Source: Pseudophaeomoniella oleicola (Eukaryota; Ascomycota; Eurotiomycetes; Phaeomoniellales; Phaeomoniellaceae). From it: 64,000 bases of DNA. This document shows, piece by piece, positions 23,155-36,000 of the stretch. The stretch covers positions 248,001 through 312,000 of the forward strand of contig QWDQ01000012.1 of NCBI GenBank assembly GCA_003868215.1, written 5' to 3'. A program made the position numbers and the translations under genes. How positions within the stretch are numbered: the stretch's first letter is position 1; every line of letters starts with the position of its first letter. The notes under the pieces were generated by a model. It saw only the letters and a list, made by a program, of their open reading frames with translations, was not told the origin of the DNA and searched no databases.

Positions 23155-26019
23155 TCACCAAGTGAAAAGCATGAGTCCGGGATTCAAAACAACCGGCAAC
23201 AACCCATGACAAGCAACGAGGGTAACCAACGGCCATATGACTGTAAAATGGTCGATTTGCCAATCGTACGGTACGATATTTCCAACCGGTCCGACCCCAG
23301 CCAAGACAATCATCGCGATAATCATGATGAGGCAGAACAAGAAGGTAAACTTGAACCGCCGAAGGAGCTTGGCAATCTCTTCGAAGAAGTGTGTTTCGGT
23401 GGCTTCCTTGCTGGTCGCACCCCAGCTCATATCGATACTGAACATGTGGGAGAGGAGAGCTTGGGATATGTGCAGGGAAACACCGCCGAGGAAGATTGTT
23501 AGGAGAAGAATCCAGCGGAAGTTTTCGAAAACTGTACAATCAGATTAGTATCAAGAATGTGTAGAGTCAAGACGAAGCAAAAAGGAGGCCGCGGAGGAGA
23601 ATTGACACTTACGTGCACTGACGAGAGATCGTTCCTCGTATCTATATCTGAGGACCGCAAGAGCCACGTTACCTAGTCCGTTAAAGATGATGACAATGGC
23701 AAAGTAAATCTTGAAGCTCGGTAAATAATAGTGATCCAGAATGGGTTGAAACCAACCGAGGATGAAATAGTTGAGGACAGTGAGTGCCCAGGCGCTGCCC
23801 AACGCATAATAGGTTCCAATGTACGCCATGATCGTCAATTTCGAGGGCAGAGGCATACCACTCATAACAAATCGTCGAAACAGCGGCGTAAACGGACCCC
23901 GGGTGAACCAATACCGAAGTGGATGAAAGATCAGTTCGTTGCAACCATAAGCGTATTTCTCCCAACGGGCCAATTCATCGTAGACGGTCAAAGAAACACC
24001 TTCTTTGAATCCTCCGTTGGCATAAGACGCCAGTCGGAGTACGTATCCTGAGGTCTGTAGTCGAAGGGCCATGTCAAAGTCTTCAGAGACAGTGTTCTCA
24101 GACCAGTACTTCTCACATCCGTCCTCATCAACATATGCAATGTCCTGAATAGCTGACCATCTGAGGAAAGCGTTGTGACCAACGAATGGAGCGACGTCGC
24201 CGTTGGCCACAGCATACTCTATCATCGTGTAGACGAGATTGGTGAAGAAAGTAATACCCTTTTCGAAAAAGGTCGCCGTGACATTCATGACCCCAGACGA
24301 ATGCTGGATTATGGCGACCTCGGGTGACATCTCCATTTCGCTAACAGCATCAAGAAAGCAGTCCGCTGGAACCCTAGTATCGGAATCGATCAAAAGGATA
24401 TAATCACCCATACGAATGTTACCTTCAGCCCATGTACGCCCATCGTCTTCTTGTATGACTTGTGCCAAAGCTGTATCATAGATCTCACGCTCCTCGTTTG
24501 CCGTCCAATTCTCAGGGCGATTGACTTTCGCCATTAGATCCTCCACTCGGGCACTTGTCATCATAGCATAGTTCATATTTGATGCTTTCTTGAACTTTCC
24601 GGCCCGAACGAATCCTTTCTCGCCGTCGTTGGGCTTGGGATTATGCGGTGGTCGGGCTACCCAACCAACGTTATGCTCCTCATAATACTCTTGGCGCTCT
24701 TGCGCATCTTCCTCCGATATCAACTGCATACCATCGTCGTTGACGAAGATGTTGGCAGTTCCGCCTTGCATCTCGTATGTGGATATCGCTGCTTTGATCG
24801 ATTGTATAGTAGGGTTGATGACGGACCAGAGACCTTCTTTGTAGACAGGACACTGGATTGTAACGTGCGGCAGGACGGTCCGGTGTATCCTTGGAGGAGC
24901 AATGCCGGAGAAGAATTTTGAGTTCTGATTCAATTGGTTGATTGGACCAAAGATCTGACCTCCACAGCTGATGATGGTCTGGAAGAAGAACTAAATGGTG
25001 TCAGTACAGTTACACAACCTCACGCCTTGGAACATGGCTTACCAGCGCCAACCAGATCTGGAGCGGCACGACGACAAGAAACGCAAGCCGTAAATAATTA
25101 TTATCGGCCCCCAACTCAGTCGCGATCTTTCTCCAACCACTACCAATTGCCGCGAGGCACAGAGCGAGTGTCAGTGCTGTCATGATGGCTTGAATGAGCA
25201 CTATCCTCCTAGGTCCCTCCTGTACAGCTTCTTCCGCATCTGAGCCAGCAATTTCGTTCACGTAGATGCTTGGAGCCCTGCTTGGAGTCTTGCTGACAGC
25301 TTTGCTGTTGGGTGCTGTCGCCTTTTCGTCAAGATCTTCACTCTCGTTGTCCCTCCATACCATTTTCATGAGCTGGTCCTCAATTTGTTGGACGCGGGAA
25401 AGGATATGGTTTGGATCATCATCCCAAACAATCAACATTGACAGGTCTTGGATGAAAGCGGCAAAGTGATGTTTCTGGCACCGTGGCAAGTATGATATGC
25501 TTGGGAGGATCTGAATTCGGAGGCCATTATCGAGTGGAACATATGCGAGATCGTCACGTCGGAGGAAGATAGTAATGATCCTGGTATTGACGGTCATGGC
25601 ACACTAGAGCTGTCAGTCTAATACGTTTGCTCCTGCACACAGAAACTTACGCGAACGTTCAGTTGTCTAACATATTCACATAGGCCACCTCGGGCATATT
25701 GTAGGTCACCAGGACAGCAAATATAGCCATCGCGAGACTTCTTGAGAAGAACTCCTTGCTCCTGCCCACCATCTGTCCATCTCAACTCCATTTGCTGTTG
25801 ATGCAGCCAGTTCGCCATGACGTCGCTCTTGACATCTAGCACTGCGCTCTTACTCGCGTTTCGGAAATCCCCAAGCGGGTAGATTGATACAGGGCGCGAG
25901 GCCTTTGTAGGACCCATTACGGATGATGTCCCGGACGCCGTGGGATCAGGTGGTGGATCCTGCAGAGTCATACTGGCATTCTTCTCTTGTGGCTTTAGAT
26001 AAGCCTTCAGAAAGCTCAT
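23155..26019 (-). CDS. GT2: Type 2 glycosyltransferase (fungal GT2, chitin/hyaluronan-synthase-like)
   Basis: Exons in reading order are 26019-25651, 25603-25043, 24990-23613 and 23531-23155, giving 894 residues. The protein is a membrane-embedded processive GT2 enzyme. A long cytosolic N-terminus is followed by two membrane helices (IVLIQAIMTALTLALCLA; LRLAFLVVVPLQIWLALFFF). The catalytic domain carries VNDDG, LLIDSDTR (metal-binding DxD), SEDFD (catalytic base region) and a diverged QxxRW-like ARWEKYAYG. At least five C-terminal helices complete the channel. The order and motifs match the fungal GT2 proteins shown in wheat pathogens (ZtGT2/FgGT2) to be needed for hyphal growth on solid surfaces; the polymer made is unknown. 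It converges on a spherulin-4 gene. Confidence 0.88.
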
Positions 26020-28755
26020 TTCGACGATATTGATGGCCAATCTTAATACGATAGTTATGGTGGTAGAGCGGGAATAGAAAACCAAAGATGATAATCGATT
26101 CGAAGTCGCAGATAAAGGAAAGAAAGGAGACTGTAACAAGGCAGGCAGCGAATAATTGCAATGAGATCAGGACCACTACTGGAAATCTCTGCCAAGTGAT
26201 ATCCAGGAGATGGGGATACCAGACACAAGAGTAGAACATGACTTAGATATCTTGCAGATCTGTCCAGATTATAAGACACCTCCCAGCGAGCGGAAACGGT
26301 ATAGAACATCCTCCCCTCCCTGATACTGGGCAATGCACCTCACACAGATTCAGACATCTCAGATATCATTCTGGCCAGTGGGGTGTTACCTGGAAGAGAC
26401 ATAATAGTCTAGGCCGACGCCACCTCATGATAGTGCTGGAGAGTAGCCGCTACAGACTTTCCACTATCTCATGTCTGGAGAGTCGCTACCTTCAGTCATA
26501 CTGGATGAATGAAGGAAGATCGGAGAAAAGACGATCTAGTCTCATGCGAGCCAGAATTTGGGAGGCTGCAAGGCGACCTGGAGTTTGGCATGAAGGTTTG
26601 CGGATGAGAATAGAGCTATTTCAAGCTCTTCCAGGTGGTAGGACAGACGAACCGAACCTTTTCTTCAAGAGAAGCCCATTGTTAACGATGCGGTGACACC
26701 GCGCCGAACTATTGAAGATAGGTACATCCTACGCGTCTGTTCCGTGTTCGGCTGAGAAGCGCAAGAGGCTGCCAATGATCGAAGTTGGAAGAAAACCAGA
26801 GAGACGGTTCCCGGGAAGATACGCTAGTCTAGGAGAACCCAGTACCCTGCTGATTGGAGTGTTTACAGGAGCAGTCTCAGATCAAGGGCCAGAACGGTAT
26901 CATATGTGTCTGATGTAGCTTAGTTGGCTTGATAGTCGCACCCGATTGGAGCTTAATGACGCTCTAAACATCTCGAGTACCAACGGCACTTTAAAATAGT
27001 CTGGATAGCTGCAAGGACGCAATACACTGAAGCCGTTCCCAGAGGAATCACCATGCCCATGGCTTTCTCAATACCAAAGCGTGGCAATGGGGGGACGAGA
27101 AGTTGCTGGAGGAATGTAAGTGAACAGGACGATGAGGCGTGGTGGACGATGATGTGTTTGCCTTCAGAGTAGAGACCGAAGAGATGCCACAGAAGGACCA
27201 TGCATGTCCATACAGTTACCGCCAGCCACAGTCGGCCAGTGACTGTGGCCATGTGTTTCCTGCGGCGACCCTCGAGATCAATCGCGTTATCATGGTGACG
27301 ATGATGCTTAAGCGATGGTCTATTGGAACAAGCGGTTGATCGTAAAGTATGAACCAAAATTTGAGTCCGAGTTAGACTTATAGGACAAATGCCGTCACGT
27401 ACCTAGATCATTAAAATGTAGTTATCTTCCCAGACCTTGCGAGATTGCAGATATGAGATGCAAGTCTCGTCACACATGGAGGCTGTTCTGCTGTTCCGCA
27501 TGTCTGTGTAAGGTGTAGCGGCTACGGGTTCTAAACCGTATGAGGAGGGTGAGGAGGGTGAGGAGATACTGGGGTTTTCTACCTAGTTTTCCGATAGTAA
27601 TACGTAGTACGATAGATAGACGATAAAGGCTTCTAATGTTCCTGGAATCTGGCCCGTTGAAACGAGCATAACCGATCCTACTACTACTTTCGACGCGACT
27701 ATCTCATCATGCATGAGACTTCAATGACCAGATCTTGTTTTCAGTAAGATGGTTCCCCATTCGGCTGTCGAAAATACCGAATTGATATGAGCCTGACGCC
27801 ACTTTCTGCATGATAGAGCTTCCTCGGCCAGAATCAGCTTTGCAGAGCCAGTCATTTGTATTGCTCGGGTCTCATTTGCAAAGTTAAACCCAACTCGGCA
27901 TTTCAGGTTCAGCTGGAATCCCTCAACTTAGAACTCACCTTGAAGTTGTACTATTTACATGGTCTGAGGACGTCAAGATCGACCTTGACTGATGAGCAAA
28001 GGTCAAAGAGCACATACACCCGACCTAGGTCCCTAGATCTGTATTGTTTATTACCCGCTAGGGTTCTGACTGGATGCTGCTGAAGAGAATCAATATTCTT
28101 GAACACAAGACATCTTCACCGCTTACAGTGATAGCGCTTAATGGACGGAGATTACAAGACCAGGATACTGCCCGATATCAGAGAGAATAACAAAATCCGA
28201 GCCGCTTTTCACCAATTCCAAACTTGTATGCCACGCTAATTTTTAACATTGGATGCCTGCACAGGGGCCAGCAAAATGTGGCGGACCTGAATCAGACTTC
28301 AAATCAGCGGTTCAAATATCCCAATGCACTCTCAAAAGTGCGAACTAATGGAGTTATCGGATGGCTGGCTGAAGGAATGTATTCTGCACCGGTTTTCCAG
28401 ACCTTGCAAGCTATCCCGTGTCTCGATATTTGCCTTAAAACATATCTGGCTTGCAAGCCGTCCCGAATACCATCGAAGTTGGGTTGGGCAGACTTCATAT
28501 GTTCGTATTTCGCATATGCTTGGATTCCCGGGGGACCTAGAGGCGTTCGATGAGCGTAACAATATGCCTCTTCCTATCGACGCATGAGTTGATGTTCCAT
28601 CTCACAGCATATTCTGTCTTGCTTTTGTGATATGATAGACCGCAGTAATGACAGATGCGGGACTCTTCGCTGTCTTTTGCAGCACGGCACCGTCTATGGA
28701 GACAGTGCCACTGTCATCAAGAACCGCGACGTCCAACAGTGAACTGTCGTCGCTG
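26020..28755. other. Intergenic, GT2 to TEN1
   Basis: This 2.7-kb stretch holds the GT2 promoter on its left and the downstream side of TEN1 on its right. One frame (minus, 27357-26953) could encode 134 residues with two hydrophobic segments, but it has no recognised family or clear start. One TACGTAGTA copy lies near 27598. Confidence 0.5.
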
Positions 28756-29271
28756 TTACACATGTTGATGTGCCAGTTGGTTTGCAAGCAGCACCACTGC
28801 TTGTTTGTCCTCGAGAGCACGTTCATATGCCTGGAGCCTGACAGCACCTGCTGTCCAGAGTATGAGAGCTTGGATATAGGTACCAGTCGATAGATGAAAG
28901 GTATTCTCGTTGGAGTCGTTCAATTTTCCTTTCTTGGTAGATCTTTGGACATAGCCGATGATATTGAGCCAGCAGCCCGGTGACAATAGCTCTGATCTGT
29001 CTATGCTCTCGAGCACATGTGCAATGTCGACATCGACCTCACATTCATCTGTCCTGGGACGATCATGGCGAAGGCGAACAATCGCTCTGGAAATATCATA
29101 GAAGACTACACTGAAACAAGGGCTATGTTAGCTACAATGACTTGCAGCTCAAATAAGGATCAGGATGAAGCACCAGCCTATGAAGCGGACTTTCGTGAGA
29201 TGTGGAAGTTTGTGGACCTGATGGACGAAGACATGCTTGGTCGGAGAAGGGCCGGGTGGAGAGTTACTCAT
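28756..29271 (-). CDS. TEN1: CST telomere-capping complex subunit Ten1
   Basis: Two exons were reconstructed, 29271-29174 and 29110-28756, joined across a 62-nt intron with GTGCTT donor, GCTAACAT branch point and TTTCAG acceptor; the product is 150 residues. The join creates LTKVRFIGC|VVFYDISRA, the first strands of a Ten1 OB fold. It continues with VDVDIAHVLE, a GCWLNIIGYVQ strand, and the characteristic IQALILWTAGAVRLQAYERAL end seen in fungal Ten1 proteins. With Stn1 and Cdc13/Ctc1 it binds single-stranded telomeric DNA and limits telomerase. The gene is easy to miss because exon 1 is 98 nt and the family is weakly conserved. It is divergent from SNF7. Confidence 0.78.
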
Positions 29272-29866
29272 GTCATCTGGCTCCAGCTCCTTCGATGGCC
29301 GCACTATCGACCATACAATTCATCGAATTTGTATGAAGATATATGATAACTGAGTGTCTGCACAGCATCTCTGGACAAGGTCAACGAAGACTGTGCTCTC
29401 TCAGATATTTGGGTCTCAAGTAGGCGATCTAGGCCGTTCAGAGATTCGCAAGCAAAATAAACACTTGCATTTCATGGCTGGCTCTGGCTGACGTAGCATT
29501 GCCAAGACCGTCATAGGGACCTCCATAGATCTCATGCGGGATCGTCTGTATCGTCATATGCACTTCGGTCTGTTTCTAGGCATAGAAATTCATTGTTCAC
29601 AACATCAACGAAATCGAACACACGATACGAAAGCCTGACAGTAATTCACAGTGCTGTGCCCTCTCATCAAATTTGCATTGTTCTCGCAAAGTAGAAGGTG
29701 TTGGTGTTGCTGAACCTCACTCTACAACAACCCCGCCTAAGGTGGAACTGCTCGCCTGATCTCAGGATCACGCATCCTTGAGGGACGAAGAGCACGAAAC
29801 GAAGGGTTTCCAGAGATAATCTCAGACTTCTACGTTCAACCTTCAAGCTATATCGAATATAAAACC
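29272..29866. promoter_or_regulatory. Divergent promoter region, TEN1 / SNF7
   Basis: These 595 bp lie between head-to-head start codons. No specific element is recognised. Confidence 0.5.
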
Positions 29867-30722
29867 ATGTGGGGTTGGTTTGGCGGCGCAGCCGCTCAAA
29901 AGCGGAAGGATGCACCTAAGGATGCCATTCTAGCCCTGAGGCAACAGCTTGATATGCTACAGAAGAGAGAGAAGCATTTGGAAAATCAGATGGCGGAACA
30001 AGATGCTATTGCTAGGAAGAACGTCAATGCAAACAAAAATGGTACGTCGTGGCATTCTCAACTATACACTCAGAGTAGTCTTAGTGATGGCCCGCTGACA
30101 ATCTGATGCAGCCGCAAAGGCCGCATTACGGAGGAAGAAGGTCCATGAGAAATCGCTAGAGCAGACAACAGCACAAGCAACTCAGATCGAGCAACAGATA
30201 TATTCCATTGAGGCGGCCAACATCAACCAGGAAACGCTGAAGGCTATGCAGAATGCAGGCGCAGCGATGAAACGTATCCACGGTGGCCTCACGATCGACA
30301 AAGTCGATACCGTTATGTAAGTTTTTGCAACTACAAATCTGTCCAACGTTGGCTGACCCATGCGCTTCTCAGGGAGGATTTGAGAGAACAACATGCGCTC
30401 GGAGAAGAAATTGCGAAGGCCATTACAGACGCACCGATTGGCGAACCTGTCGACGAAGACGAACTCGATCAAGAACTCGAAGATTTGGAGCAAGAAGCGA
30501 TGGATGAGAGAATGGCAAAGAGCGGTACTGCGCCAATAGCAGACGAACTCAGCAGATTACCAGCAGCGGCAAATAGCGAACGTAAGTCAGAATCACGTAT
30601 ATACGTCAAGATCATTGTCCACTAACCATGCCATGACAGTCAAAGGGAAGGCAAGGGTCACACCGGAAGAGGAAGACGAGGAAGAAGAGCTTCGCAAGTT
30701 ACAAGCCGAGATGGCAATGTGA
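29867..30722 (+). CDS. SNF7: ESCRT-III subunit Snf7
   Basis: Exons 29867-30041, 30112-30316, 30373-30581 and 30640-30722 give 223 residues. It polymerises on endosomal membranes to bud vesicles into multivesicular bodies. The N-terminal amphipathic segment (MWGWFGG) inserts in the membrane. A basic core of coiled-coil helices (ALRQQLDMLQKREKHLE; KALRRKK region) is followed by ETLKAMQNAGAAMKRIH and a strongly acidic C-terminal half (DEDELDQELEDLEQEAMDE). A final EEELRKLQAEMA helix is where the MIT-interacting motif sits in the family. Fungal alkaline-pH signalling also uses Snf7. Splice sites are canonical and all four exons keep frame. Confidence 0.95.
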
Positions 30723-31317
30723 TCGAATAGAGGTCTTTTAACACCTTGCCTCATCGAATCTCTCGCTACGTGAATTGTCACTGCGATTTTACGGTCTCTC
30801 ATTCGAACTCCCGCGCATAGTTATACATCATCTTCCCAAGTTTCCCGAGTTTTGGCGTTTCGTTTTGGTACCCGTACCAGCAATGGTGGCTGCAAGTATC
30901 CAGTAGTTCCAGATCTGTGTCTTTTCTTTTCCCATCCTGGAACCGCGTCCTCTCCGGAGACCGTGTGGTAGTCCCTTCGGATCCGAGTCTAAAGCTAGAT
31001 AATAAACGAGACTATTCAATGTTCTCAAGTCCGGTGCTGTGCGATCCTGACTGTGCGGGTAGATAATTGATGAGAACGCGACGTCGAAGACACCTAGGCA
31101 ACCCCAGAGGGTTGTTGGCCTGTAGAACCAGAATCCAGGGGCTTGTGACGATCAAGCTGGTCAAGGAAACCATCGTAGTGATTTCCCTTAGCAGTTTCAG
31201 CATCAAGGGGCAGGATGAGTGTTTTACTCGTCGATGTCTGATGAGATTGGACTGAGGAAAGCTTTCCACATCCTAGAAAACTTTTTTTTGAGAGATCCGA
31301 TGTCTCTGTCACCCGTT
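30723..31317. other. Convergent spacer, SNF7 / P4H-like
   Basis: These 595 bp separate two stop codons facing each other. I see nothing beyond presumed 3' untranslated sequence. Confidence 0.5.
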
Positions 31318-32079
31318 TCATCTCTTCACGACGAGGTCACTCCTCAAAACCCACTTTTCACCTCCTGTAACCTTTCGTCCTTCGTGCAGCATGCATCTCT
31401 CCCCGTGCCGATGCAACAATGCCAAGCCAACCTCTGGTGCCACGCTGATGGGGTCCGGATCCTTTTTCTCTCCTCTTTGTTTATCAGGGTAGAAGACTGT
31501 CTCTCCGCCCTGGCAGACACCGAGGTAGATCAGTAAGGTCCAAGTCGTCTTCCCGGCTACCGATTTACCATCTCCAAGGCCGTACATGAGGCTGTTGCTA
31601 TCGTCATAGTGTTTGTCAAAGAATTGCCCTTCGCGATACCGGTAGATGCGGATATTGGGATTCAGGCCGAGGATCTCCGGTGCTTTTGTAACCACCCTGC
31701 CATCGCTCCAAACTGTTTGATCCTCGTATCCTAGGACAAGGTCTTTTAGAGCAGTTTGAGACCATAGGCTGTGAGCGAAGGAGGGGTCATCGATCTGAAA
31801 GCGATCGTTGACCCGGACGGCGAGGTCACGGGATTTGGTCAGTGGCGTTGTCGTCAGAGGGAGGGCGGAGAGGAATGAGAGATAGCGGGAGCATAGGGCT
31901 GAGGTGAAGAAATTGCGGATTAGGAGAATCTGGGACGGTATGAGGGTATCTACGAAAAGATAGGACGTTGGGGCAAGTGGTGTCAGAGCAGGCCAATCTG
32001 GACGTTTGGTGGCATCTGGCTTAGGCTTAGGAGCGGTTGCGGCTTCAGCCTTGTTCGCCTTCTTTGATTTTGGGGGCAT
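31318..32079 (-). CDS. Prolyl-4-hydroxylase-like 2OG-Fe(II) dioxygenase
   Basis: A single exon of 253 residues. It carries a P4Hc-type double-stranded beta helix: YREGQFFDKHYDDS supplies the first iron ligands (His157, Asp159). LHEGRKVTGGEKWVLRSDL supplies the distal His (about 232) and a basic residue for 2-oxoglutarate. The N-terminus (PPKSKKANKAEAA) is Lys/Ala-rich with no signal peptide, so it is probably cytosolic or nuclear, unlike animal collagen hydroxylases. Substrate unknown; a protein prolyl or other side chain is the usual guess. It is divergent from FHL1 across 947 bp. It is distinct in family and length from the 2OG oxygenase at 49.7-50.8 kb. Confidence 0.85.
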   Translation of the reverse strand: MPPKSKKANKAEAATAPKPKPDATKRPDWPALTPLAPTSYLFVDTLIPSQILLIRNFFTSALCSRYLSFLSALPLTTTPLTKSRDLAVRVNDRFQIDDPSFAHSLWSQTALKDLVLGYEDQTVWSDGRVVTKAPEILGLNPNIRIYRYREGQFFDKHYDDSNSLMYGLGDGKSVAGKTTWTLLIYLGVCQGGETVFYPDKQRGEKKDPDPISVAPEVGLALLHRHGERCMLHEGRKVTGGEKWVLRSDLVVKR

Positions 32080-33026
32080 TATGATTCCTCAGGCAATCAC
32101 ACACAAGCTCTGACGTCTAGAGGCAACAAGGCTCGAAGTGACCGCTCGCTTCAGGAAATGCCAAATGAGTCACTAGGCGATGTAGAGAAGCCCACATGTG
32201 TGTCATCGGCCAGCAGTATGACTGCTTAGGTATCCTTGCTGGTAAATCCCCCAAAAGCATTAATGGCCATATCCCACGTCTCTGGCGAGGCAGAATTTTT
32301 CTTCTTCTTTCAAATAAATTCCACAGAGATCGCTGATACGCGCCTCGTCACTCAGGATACCAGATCAGTATCGTAAACCTGGACCATCGAGAAGTGATTG
32401 CGGGGGAAAAGAGGCGTAGGTGGGTGGGAAGGTTGCCATACATAATAATGTAGTAATTAGACCCTGCACATCACCAAGGCTAATGCTGACTATTCGCTTT
32501 TTCACGTGTACCGTAACTCTGTAAGTTAATTATTAGTAGAGGATTTCAATAATTACTCTCTTAATACATGGAAAGAGGAAACAACCGTGCCAACGTAACA
32601 TTACCTTCGATGTGCCTTCTGCCTTATTCATAAACAAGACAATCTGATATACAATACAAACATACCTCTAGATAGCCTCAAGAATATATTCCTATTCAAA
32701 ATCATTCATCACCCGTGAATTACTACCTCGTACACAACAGACTGCCAACTTGGTTTTCTTTCAGTTCTCGGGTGGCCGCGTACAAGTCCCCCAAGTCCAA
32801 TAAATCCCTTGTCAAAAAAGCTTGGACCAGCGACTCCACATGTTCGTTCTGGTTGGCTGTTGGAGCCCCATCAGGATAAAGTAGGATAAAGATTGGATCA
32901 AAGTCCATCTGAAAAGCCTCTGGAGATCAACGACGGCCAGACTTCACCGCTCGCTACCTTCGAGACAGGGCGAAGACGACAACTCCCTTTCCCGTCAATC
33001 TTGCTCCCATCATATTGTCGCATATT
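32080..33026. promoter_or_regulatory. Divergent promoter region, P4H-like / FHL1
   Basis: This 947-bp spacer lies between head-to-head genes. It is AT-rich around 32520-32700, with no recognised gene. Confidence 0.5.
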
Positions 33027-36000
33027 ATGGCGACGTCTATGGTGGGACGGCAAGGGCTCGGGGACTCCATAGATCTTCATAGTGGTCACTTCTCTGACGA
33101 TGAAGACCACGACTTAGAACCCGAGACCCCTCTACAACCAACTCGAACAGAAGAAACTTCAAGTTCTCAAGGTAGGCGCATGTTGCCTGAGATGTATGCT
33201 CAAATGGAGCCGCTAACAGGACTATCTAGACGAGGACGAAGACGCAAAGCGACGCGCGGTGAACAACTTACTGGCGCAACTTATGCCGAATAAAACGAAT
33301 GCGAACAATGCTCCAGCGCAAACCATACAACACGGAATCTCAAGCGAAGGAGAATCGCGAGATGCGATTAGAGAGGACTCGACAGCCGTGGCGCCTCCAA
33401 ATGGTGTATCCGCTGGAACCTCGGTGAAACCTCCTGAGGCCAACAACGGCCCCCAGTTGGAACGTGAAGAGACCCTACCCACAACGAAAGAACAGCAATC
33501 TACTACACAGGATCAAATATCAGTCAACGAACAACTGGTGGAAAACCAGAATACTGTGCTAAATGGCTTTGATGCCACTGCTGTGACAGGGATTGAGGAT
33601 CCGTCTACGTTGGACGGAGAATCATTATCACTACAGATATCAAATGACCATGATATTATGAATCAGCCGCTAAGTGCTGAATCCCTTCAAGCGCTCAACA
33701 GCTTTTCACATTCTTTCGACCCTTCAGCACTTGATCCAATCCAGGATGCGTTGACCTCACCCATCGAAGAGTTACATCGAGAAGACATCCCAGATCACAT
33801 GCGAAAACCTGCTGAACGTGGTCAGATTGAGGCTTTCGCGAAGTTAGAATTCCAAGACGGAAATTATTACATTACTACTCATTCTTGTGAATTGGGAAGA
33901 GATGTACTGGCCCTTCGAGCAGCAGAAGCCCGAGAACGATCAAGCAGTGCACAACATAAGGGATCAAGTGGGAGAGCTTCGCTCTCTGCGCATCGAGTCA
34001 AGCGAGATGAGGCTGGTATCGTGGGAAGTGTAGTTAGTGAGAGAGGGGGTTTCTGTGGTGTGGACGACAACCAAAAGGAGAGTCAAAACGATCAACATCA
34101 TTCTTCTAACGGTGCTGGATCCGACGTCATCAAACCCGAAGATCTGCAGCTGAATGCTGTAAAGAAGCCATACGATTATGCTGCCGGCGCACTCGCTCTG
34201 GCCGATAATGAAAAGCCGAGGCCGGTGGACGCCAAAGCTCTACTGCCGTCACCGGATCAAAACCCTCTTATCCCCATTCATCCTACAGCCGGGCAAGATG
34301 GCGCCGAAGAGATAGCAGCTCACAAGTCCATCTCTCGCCGACATGTAAGAATCGCTTGGAATTTCCAACATAATCACTTCGAGCTTATCATCCTCGGCCG
34401 CAATGGAGCCTTCTTGAATGGAAGATGGCACGCTCAAGGCGTCGCTCTTCCACTTGATCATGGAGCCCAGATCCAGATTGGCGGTGTTGAGGTCAAATTC
34501 AAACTCCCAACGGCGGCAGCTGTAGATGATGCTGCAGGCGATATTGAAGACTCGATGATGGACGACGATTCCGTACAGATCAAGGCAGACGACGATGACG
34601 ACGTGCAGGATTCCATCGAGAAAGACGACTCGGATCCCAAACTCAAGTCCGGCCCAAAGCTCAAGCTCAGTTTCAAGAAGAAAACTGAATCCGAAACTCC
34701 TGCTAGCCAATCTGCTCAACCAGGCCAAGCTGGTCCGACTACTCCGGTAGATCCTAACGCTCCTCAGATGCCGACCAAACGACGTGGTCCAGGGCGGCCA
34801 CCCAAGGACGGTATCATGTCGAACAGGGAGCGCAGGGAAATCGAAAAGGCGAAAAAGCTTGCAGCTGCTCGCGAGGCAAATGGCGGTGTCACGCCTCCGC
34901 CATCCGGCCGACAAAAGATCATCAAACCAAAGGAGCAGGAAGACGCGGATGCTCCTAAGCCGGAGAAGAGAAAATACACGAAAAGAAAGCGTCCAGATGG
35001 TACTCCCGGCGAAGGCGATGCGAACGGAGAGGGAGGATCAGCTGAACCTGCAAGTGACGATGACTCGAAGCCTGCAAAACGTGCGAGGGAAGAGAAGTCA
35101 CCCTCTCCGGTGTATCCACCTGAAAGCTCTTTCACCGAAGAGCAGCTTGCTAAACCACCGTACAACTATACTGTGCTTATCTTCGAAGCGCTACAGGAAT
35201 CACCAAAGCCGCTCACCTTGAGGAATATTTACAGAGCATTAAAGTTGAAGTATCCGTATTTTGTGTACAGATGTCCCACGGATGGCTGGCAGAGTAGCGT
35301 TCGGCACAATCTTAACGGTGATAGAAATCTCTTCGAGCATGCAGAAAGGGATGGTAAGGGTTGGAGTTGGAGAGTCGTTCCCGGAGCGACCATGGAAAAA
35401 GAAAAGAAACGCAAGCCGGAACCGATCGAACGTCCAGACCATGGGCAGCCGAGATATCCTCCGCCAGGGGTGCGCCCACCGGGTCAACAATTTGGAGGGC
35501 CATACGCTCCTTACCCACCGTACCCCCCTGGCGCACCACCACCGCCGGGAATGTCGTTCTATCCCCCAACCAATATGCCTCCTGGACAGTATCCGCCTCC
35601 CGGTGCTCCAGGATCATTGGGTGCTCCAGGCCAAGCACCGCAACCACAAATGGGCCCGCCTCCGCCTCGTGGATCAACAACGCCAGTGCCGGCTTCCAAT
35701 GCATCCTCGCCTGGAACGCAGTCAGGCATGGGTATACTCAAGCCCAGTCCAGCACCTCCCGCTCCTCAGCCATACCAACCCCCTAATCACCAGCAGCAAC
35801 CGCAATTGCAACCGCAGCAAGCACAACAGCAGTCCAACCGTCCACAACAACCTGCGCCGCCGCCGCCGCCCCAACCGAGTCGAACCCCCAGCCAGCCTCC
35901 GAATACCGCCAATCCTCCACCTCACGGGCCACTGGGTCTCGATCCCATGCTTCCTTGTACTCCTGAAGGGCTTTTTACTATTCAAAATTTCGAATACGCT

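Noticed and set aside
26953-27357. 134-codon minus-strand frame with two hydrophobic segments
   Set aside because: Could be a small membrane protein, but no family, splice support or context; left as possible only.
34249-34914. 221-codon minus-strand frame opposite FHL1
   Set aside because: Antisense shadow of the conserved FHA coding region.
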